Positions 60,307 to 64,000 of a DNA stretch of 64,000 nucleotides are shown piece after piece (position 1 is the stretch's first letter; each line of letters starts with the position of its first letter). The position numbers and the translations under genes are program-made. This stretch comes from Acholoe squamosa (Eukaryota; Annelida; Polychaeta; Phyllodocida; Polynoidae), in NCBI GenBank assembly GCA_949317995.1, contig OX439049.1, forward strand, positions 1 through 64,000, given 5' to 3'. Under the pieces are notes generated by a model that searched no databases, was not told the DNA's origin, and worked only from the letters and a program-made list of their open reading frames with translations.

Positions 60307-62271
60307 TCAAATGTCTATTTTTAGCTTTTTAGTAAGAGGTAAATCATCATCATCATCATCGTCATCATCATCGTTGTCACTCTCACTGCTTTCCGCGGTC
60401 TCATTGTGGCATATTGTTTTTGTTGTTGTAGCTTTATGCATCGGCTCGAATATAATAGTCCTGAACAAATCCTTGTACCTAGCAATTTCCTGGTCGTCGA
60501 TAGAGTGCACCCGCATGCACCTTTTCATGTCTTCAGGGTGATTTGCATATATGGTTCCTGCAAGCTTTTTAACATCTTTGGGTCTCTTTGCGACATGTTC
60601 TAGAATTCCAGAAAGGGATTTGCTCTCGAAGAACTCGGGGATGTGAAAGCATGCTCGAAGCTTTTCCCAAGCCCTTTTGGTTGTTGTTACCTTATCTGTT
60701 CCTTTGGTACTTTCTTTGCATGCAAATTCGCACAACCTTTGTACTTCTGAATAGGTAACTAGCTTTTCTGTTTTATGTGAGGACAGTCCATGGCTTTCGT
60801 AGGAAAACAGACTGCGCTGTTTAAGGTCTTCTGTTTCAACAAGGTTCTCAATGGCCTTTTCTAACCATCGCCCTCGTTTTTGCACGTTTTTAATGGAATA
60901 AAGGCCTTCCACAATTTCTTCCCATTTTACGTTTAAGCTGGGTATTGCTGTTCCACAGCAACAAACTAGCATGTCTATAAAAGCCTCTCTTGTACACTCT
61001 GCAGGTTGAGTAGTTTTATACCTAACATCAAACAGACATTTGGCTTTTTCAATTTGGGCAAAAAGGGCCATAATTTTCCCTTGATTAGTACGGCGTTTGT
61101 TTAAGACCCATTTTATTGTCGTAAACATTAGTCGTATCTCATCTTTAAATTCCCCCTCCGTCCAATCTGTCGGAAGCATGCAGGCCTTTTTGTCCTCATT
61201 TATACAGCCATCTAGCCTTACAATTTCAAATCGTCGTTCCAGCTGTTGGACCACTTCCTTAGATATTACTCTTCGTTGTAGTTTTGCATTCCAACTTCCA
61301 TATACATCAAAAATAGAGTTATTTGAAAGCATTATAACCTGAACGTCAGACCTTGGCTCAAAACTTTCACCGTGGCTTTTGCAGTTTCCTCTGAATCCTA
61401 AAGCCGACTTACTCGTGAGTATTTTTAGCTGGGAAAACTCCAACTTGTTTGAAGGGCTTACCTCCTCAAAGATTAAAAATTGTGCTTTTCTTGGTATAGA
61501 AATCCAGTTGTTAGAATCGTTGACAAAATGTGCATTAAATGACTCTCTAAATTCTTCCATCGCATGGGTTTTACCAAAGCCGGGTGTTTTAGAATAAATG
61601 TAGTAGTGTTTGAACTTAACATCTGTTATATTGGGACGTCCAATAAAGCTTATTTTAGTTTTAGGGTACATATTTGTTCGAACAGATAGAGTTTTATCAG
61701 TTTCTGATGGTTTCCACTGTTCAAAGACAACTGTATATTCACCTTTTAAATCCGGTTTTAATTCAGTATGGCGACTTATTCTTTCTATAAGGTTTTTGCT
61801 GTTTTCAATTTGAACTGCCTTTTCAATGGAAACTGTACCTTGTTTTATAAGTTGGGTAGTAGGCACGTTAGCTATTATTTCATTTCTGAATTTGTTTTTT
61901 TGCCTTTCTATGTAGTCGTAAACCATAGTTTTTATCGCAGCATCTTCAAACATCTTTCCTACTCTGTAGATTATTTTGTTCGAGTCATAGTCATTTTGAA
62001 AGTACTCCTGCATAAACTTTTCCGGCAAGGGCATAGTACTTAAATTTCTAACAGGTACATGTTTTATATCTAATTGGCGTTTTAACGTATCCATTCCAGA
62101 GTTTAGTTGAATTAGCTTATTTGAAATCATTAATAAATGTCCCTCTTTTGTCATGGCAACATTTTGTATGTCTCTTTTTGTTGTGAAATCTTTTAGTTTA
62201 TCCCAAAAGTGTGCCTCTTTCAGGTCAGCTGGATTTAAGGAGACCAAAAGTTTTCTGCTTGCTACCTTCAT
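60307..62271 (-). CDS. Rep-like protein with SF3-type helicase (copy 3, longest)
   Basis: 654 residues, the fullest family member. An N-terminal region of about 200 residues without a recognised nuclease motif is followed by SFIGRP and KHYYIYSKTPGFGKTHAME (Walker A), AQFLIFEEV (Walker B), RSDVQVIMLSNNSI (motif C with the SN pair typical of SF3) and LERRFEIVRLDG. A C-terminal region absent from copy 2 (about 480-620) is followed by a run of Asp and LPLTKKLKIDI, a likely nuclear signal. Palindrome P4 lies about 160 bases upstream of its start, making this the best Rep-origin pair in the window. The family could derive from a captured Rep of a small DNA virus. Confidence 0.8.
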   Translation of the reverse strand: MKVASRKLLVSLNPADLKEAHFWDKLKDFTTKRDIQNVAMTKEGHLLMISNKLIQLNSGMDTLKRQLDIKHVPVRNLSTMPLPEKFMQEYFQNDYDSNKIIYRVGKMFEDAAIKTMVYDYIERQKNKFRNEIIANVPTTQLIKQGTVSIEKAVQIENSKNLIERISRHTELKPDLKGEYTVVFEQWKPSETDKTLSVRTNMYPKTKISFIGRPNITDVKFKHYYIYSKTPGFGKTHAMEEFRESFNAHFVNDSNNWISIPRKAQFLIFEEVSPSNKLEFSQLKILTSKSALGFRGNCKSHGESFEPRSDVQVIMLSNNSIFDVYGSWNAKLQRRVISKEVVQQLERRFEIVRLDGCINEDKKACMLPTDWTEGEFKDEIRLMFTTIKWVLNKRRTNQGKIMALFAQIEKAKCLFDVRYKTTQPAECTREAFIDMLVCCCGTAIPSLNVKWEEIVEGLYSIKNVQKRGRWLEKAIENLVETEDLKQRSLFSYESHGLSSHKTEKLVTYSEVQRLCEFACKESTKGTDKVTTTKRAWEKLRACFHIPEFFESKSLSGILEHVAKRPKDVKKLAGTIYANHPEDMKRCMRVHSIDDQEIARYKDLFRTIIFEPMHKATTTKTICHNETAESSESDNDDDDDDDDDDLPLTKKLKIDI

Positions 62272-62426
62272 TGTAAACTAAGGTATATTCAACAAATAAT
62301 ATATCTGTCTACTGTAACGTCTTAAGAATTACTAATAAGTAATTTACTTGACGAAACAATATATACACACTACGTGTGATAGATTTCTTATTTTTACCTA
62401 TATGAAACAATAGCTTTGGTTTACTT
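62272..62426 (-). promoter_or_regulatory. 5' region of Rep-like copy 3
   Basis: AT-rich, with atatat stretches at about 62300 and 62360 that could serve as TATA elements on the minus strand; none is clearly placed. It separates the gene from palindrome P4. Confidence 0.35.
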
Positions 62427-62656
62427 ATCTTACCTGCCTCCCCCTCACATAAATCTTTGGTCCCTTCCTATGTACTACTTCTGCTTCTGCTTCTGCTTCT
62501 GCTTCTGCTACTGTTTTTTATATAGGGTTTTACTATTAAAACATATTTCTTGGGGATATGGATACCAGAAGCAGAAGCAGAAGCAGAAGCAGAAGCAGAA
62601 GCAGTACAAAGAAAGGGACCAAAGATTTATGTGAAGGGGAGGCACGTAGGGTAAAG
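62427..62656. repeat. Iteron palindrome P4 (TTCTGC hexamers)
   Basis: Outer arms cctccccctcacataaatct and complement, then ggtccctt and aagggacc. About five CTTCTG units (62478-62510) and six AGAAGC units (62572-62604) flank an AT-rich centre of about 60 bp. The arms differ from the ttgcaaacatg arms of the other palindromes except for the C-rich outer tract, so this is the most diverged member. Confidence 0.9.
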
Positions 62657-62929
62657 GTATAGGTTAAGTTACAATAACCAATACACAGGATAACCAACCC
62701 GTTATTTTATACGGTGATATGTTAAACTGTTTTACGCTATATTAACAGCTAATTTTATACTTACAAAAAGAACTATGTGAAAAAATTTTATTTATTACTT
62801 TAAACACACATTTACAGATCAAACCTAAAAACATGTTTTACATGCACGATGATTGCAAGAAATACCAATAATTTGTGTAATAACAAGCCTCATTTTATTG
62901 CGCTTTTGTTTTTATGCACACAATTAAAG
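62657..62929. other. AT-rich spacer
   Basis: About 270 bp between palindrome P4 and the 3' end of the last Rep-like gene. Very AT-rich (tttttatttattac..., about 62786); no gene or repeat unit seen. Confidence 0.5.
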
Positions 62930-64000
62930 TCAAATGTCTATTTTTAGCTTTTTAGTAAGAGGAAAATCGTCGTAGTCACTGTAGCTGCCGTCCTCGTTCT
63001 CATCGAAAAACAAATTGCGCTGTTTAGAGTCTTCTTTTTTAACCAGTTTCTTAATTGCATATTCAAACCATTGCCCTTTTTTTTGCACATTCTTTATGGA
63101 ATAGAGGCCTTTGATAATTTCTTCCCAAGTTAGTTTTAAGCAAGGTATTACTGTCCCACAGCAAGAAACGAGTATATCTATAAAAGCCTCTCTTGTACAC
63201 TCCGCAGGGTTTTCTCCCTTGTACCTAACTTCAAATAGACATTTAGCTCTTTCAATTTGGGCAGAAAGGGCCGTAATCTTTCCCTCATTTGTACGTCGTT
63301 TGTTTAAAACCTGTTCTATCTTGATAAACATCTCTCTTATTTCATCTTTAAATTCCTCCTCTGTCCAATTTTTTGGCAACAGACAAGCTTTTCTGTCCTC
63401 CTCCACAGACCCGTCTAGCCGCACTATTTCGAATCGTTGTTCCAGTTGCTGTGCATGATCTTTAGATATGAAATGTCTATGCAGTTTTGCATTCCATTCA
63501 GCATAGAGTTGATAAATGGGTACGTAGGAGAGCATTATAACTTGCACGTCAGGTCTCGGGGTAAAACTTTCACCGTCGGTCTTACAGTTACCTTTGAAAC
63601 TCATAGCGGATTTGCTTGTCAGTGCTTTCAGTTGGGAAAACTCCAGCTTGTTTGCAGGACCCACCTCGTCAAAAACTAGAAACTGAGCTTTCTGTGGCAC
63701 GGATATCCAGTTGTTTATGTCGTTGACCACGTGTGCATTATAAAGGTCCACAAAGTTTTCCATGGCGTGTGTTTTTCCAAAGCCGGGTTTCTTAGAGTAG
63801 ATGTAGTAATGCTTAAACTTGATTTTCTTTTGACCGGGTCTTCCCACTATGCTGACATTGGTTTTAGGATATGCATCTGTTGGGACGAATACAGTTTTGT
63901 CTGTTTTTGAAGGCTCCCATTCTTCAAAAGTAACTAACTGTTCACCCTGCAAGTCTGGATTTAGCTTGGTGTTTTCAGCTTCTTCTACAACTACCACTCC
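62930..64000 (-). CDS. Rep-like protein with SF3-type helicase (copy 4, partial at window end)
   Basis: The frame is open to the last base of the window, so the N-terminus is missing here. The visible 356 codons hold KHYYIYSKKPGFGKTHAME (Walker A), AQFLVFDEVG (Walker B), RPDVQVIMLSYVPI (motif C) and LEQRFEIVRLDGSVEED, and end SDYDDFPLTKKLKIDI. It is closest to copy 3 but, like copy 2, lacks its C-terminal insertion. The first visible residues (VVVVEEAENTKLNPD) diverge from the RISRHTELKPD of the paralogues, which may mark a local sequence change near the window edge. The acidic run is shorter than in copy 3. Confidence 0.78.
   Translation of the reverse strand, partial: GVVVVEEAENTKLNPDLQGEQLVTFEEWEPSKTDKTVFVPTDAYPKTNVSIVGRPGQKKIKFKHYYIYSKKPGFGKTHAMENFVDLYNAHVVNDINNWISVPQKAQFLVFDEVGPANKLEFSQLKALTSKSAMSFKGNCKTDGESFTPRPDVQVIMLSYVPIYQLYAEWNAKLHRHFISKDHAQQLEQRFEIVRLDGSVEEDRKACLLPKNWTEEEFKDEIREMFIKIEQVLNKRRTNEGKITALSAQIERAKCLFEVRYKGENPAECTREAFIDILVSCCGTVIPCLKLTWEEIIKGLYSIKNVQKKGQWFEYAIKKLVKKEDSKQRNLFFDENEDGSYSDYDDFPLTKKLKIDI

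Overview
The window starts at what looks like a true chromosome end. Bases 1-3800 are an unbroken C-strand array of CCCTAA (TTAGGG telomere). Within about 1.5 kb the sequence becomes a densely coded, large-virus-like element that runs to the end of the window and continues past it. The TTAGGG repeat points to an animal outside the arthropods (for example a mollusc, annelid, cephalochordate or vertebrate); the host cannot be named from this window. Herpesvirales-type replication genes (a UL52-like primase with matching zinc-ligand spacing, a primase plus origin-binding-type helicase, a possible single-strand DNA-binding protein) together with BIR proteins suggest an invertebrate herpes-like virus, perhaps related to Malacoherpesviridae. 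The polymerase, terminase and major capsid genes are not recognisable here, so this placement is inference.

Layout. 1-3800 telomere; 3801-5222 repeats, a Rep-gene relic and the first iteron palindrome; 5.3-9.9 kb small genes (DUF5662-like, HMG-like, unknown, Bcl-2-like) with a second Rep relic and palindrome; 10.2-13.0 kb a zinc-finger tyrosine recombinase; 14.1-17.4 kb a primase split by a frameshift; 17.5-27.9 kb three envelope fusion-type glycoproteins, a multipass membrane protein and a gene broken by one stop codon; 28.1-36.3 kb a 1620-residue zinc-finger/acidic-tail protein and two unknown proteins; 36.3-42.2 kb a degenerate Rep, an unknown gene, two Tribbles-like pseudokinases and a BIR protein; 42.2-50.6 kb non-coding repeats; 50.6-53.9 kb a primase-helicase; 53.9-57.2 kb repeats and two small membrane proteins; 57.2-64 kb Rep/BIR/Rep/Rep with another palindrome.

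How it may work together. The primases, helicase and DNA-binding candidate would replicate the element. The glycoproteins would serve an enveloped particle. The Bcl-2, BIR and Tribbles homologues look like captured host-control genes acting on cell death and on kinase/ubiquitin signalling. The tyrosine recombinase could mediate integration. The most unusual feature is a family of palindromes in which an AT-rich centre is flanked by hexamer iterons. The architecture is constant but the hexamer changes from copy to copy. Several copies lie on the 5' side of SF3-helicase Rep-like genes or their relics, which suggests Rep-origin modules inside the larger element. Most long reading frames are intact, so integration is probably recent or the genes are still under selection; two clear lesions (primase frameshift, TAA at 21016-21018) are present in this copy or are assembly errors.
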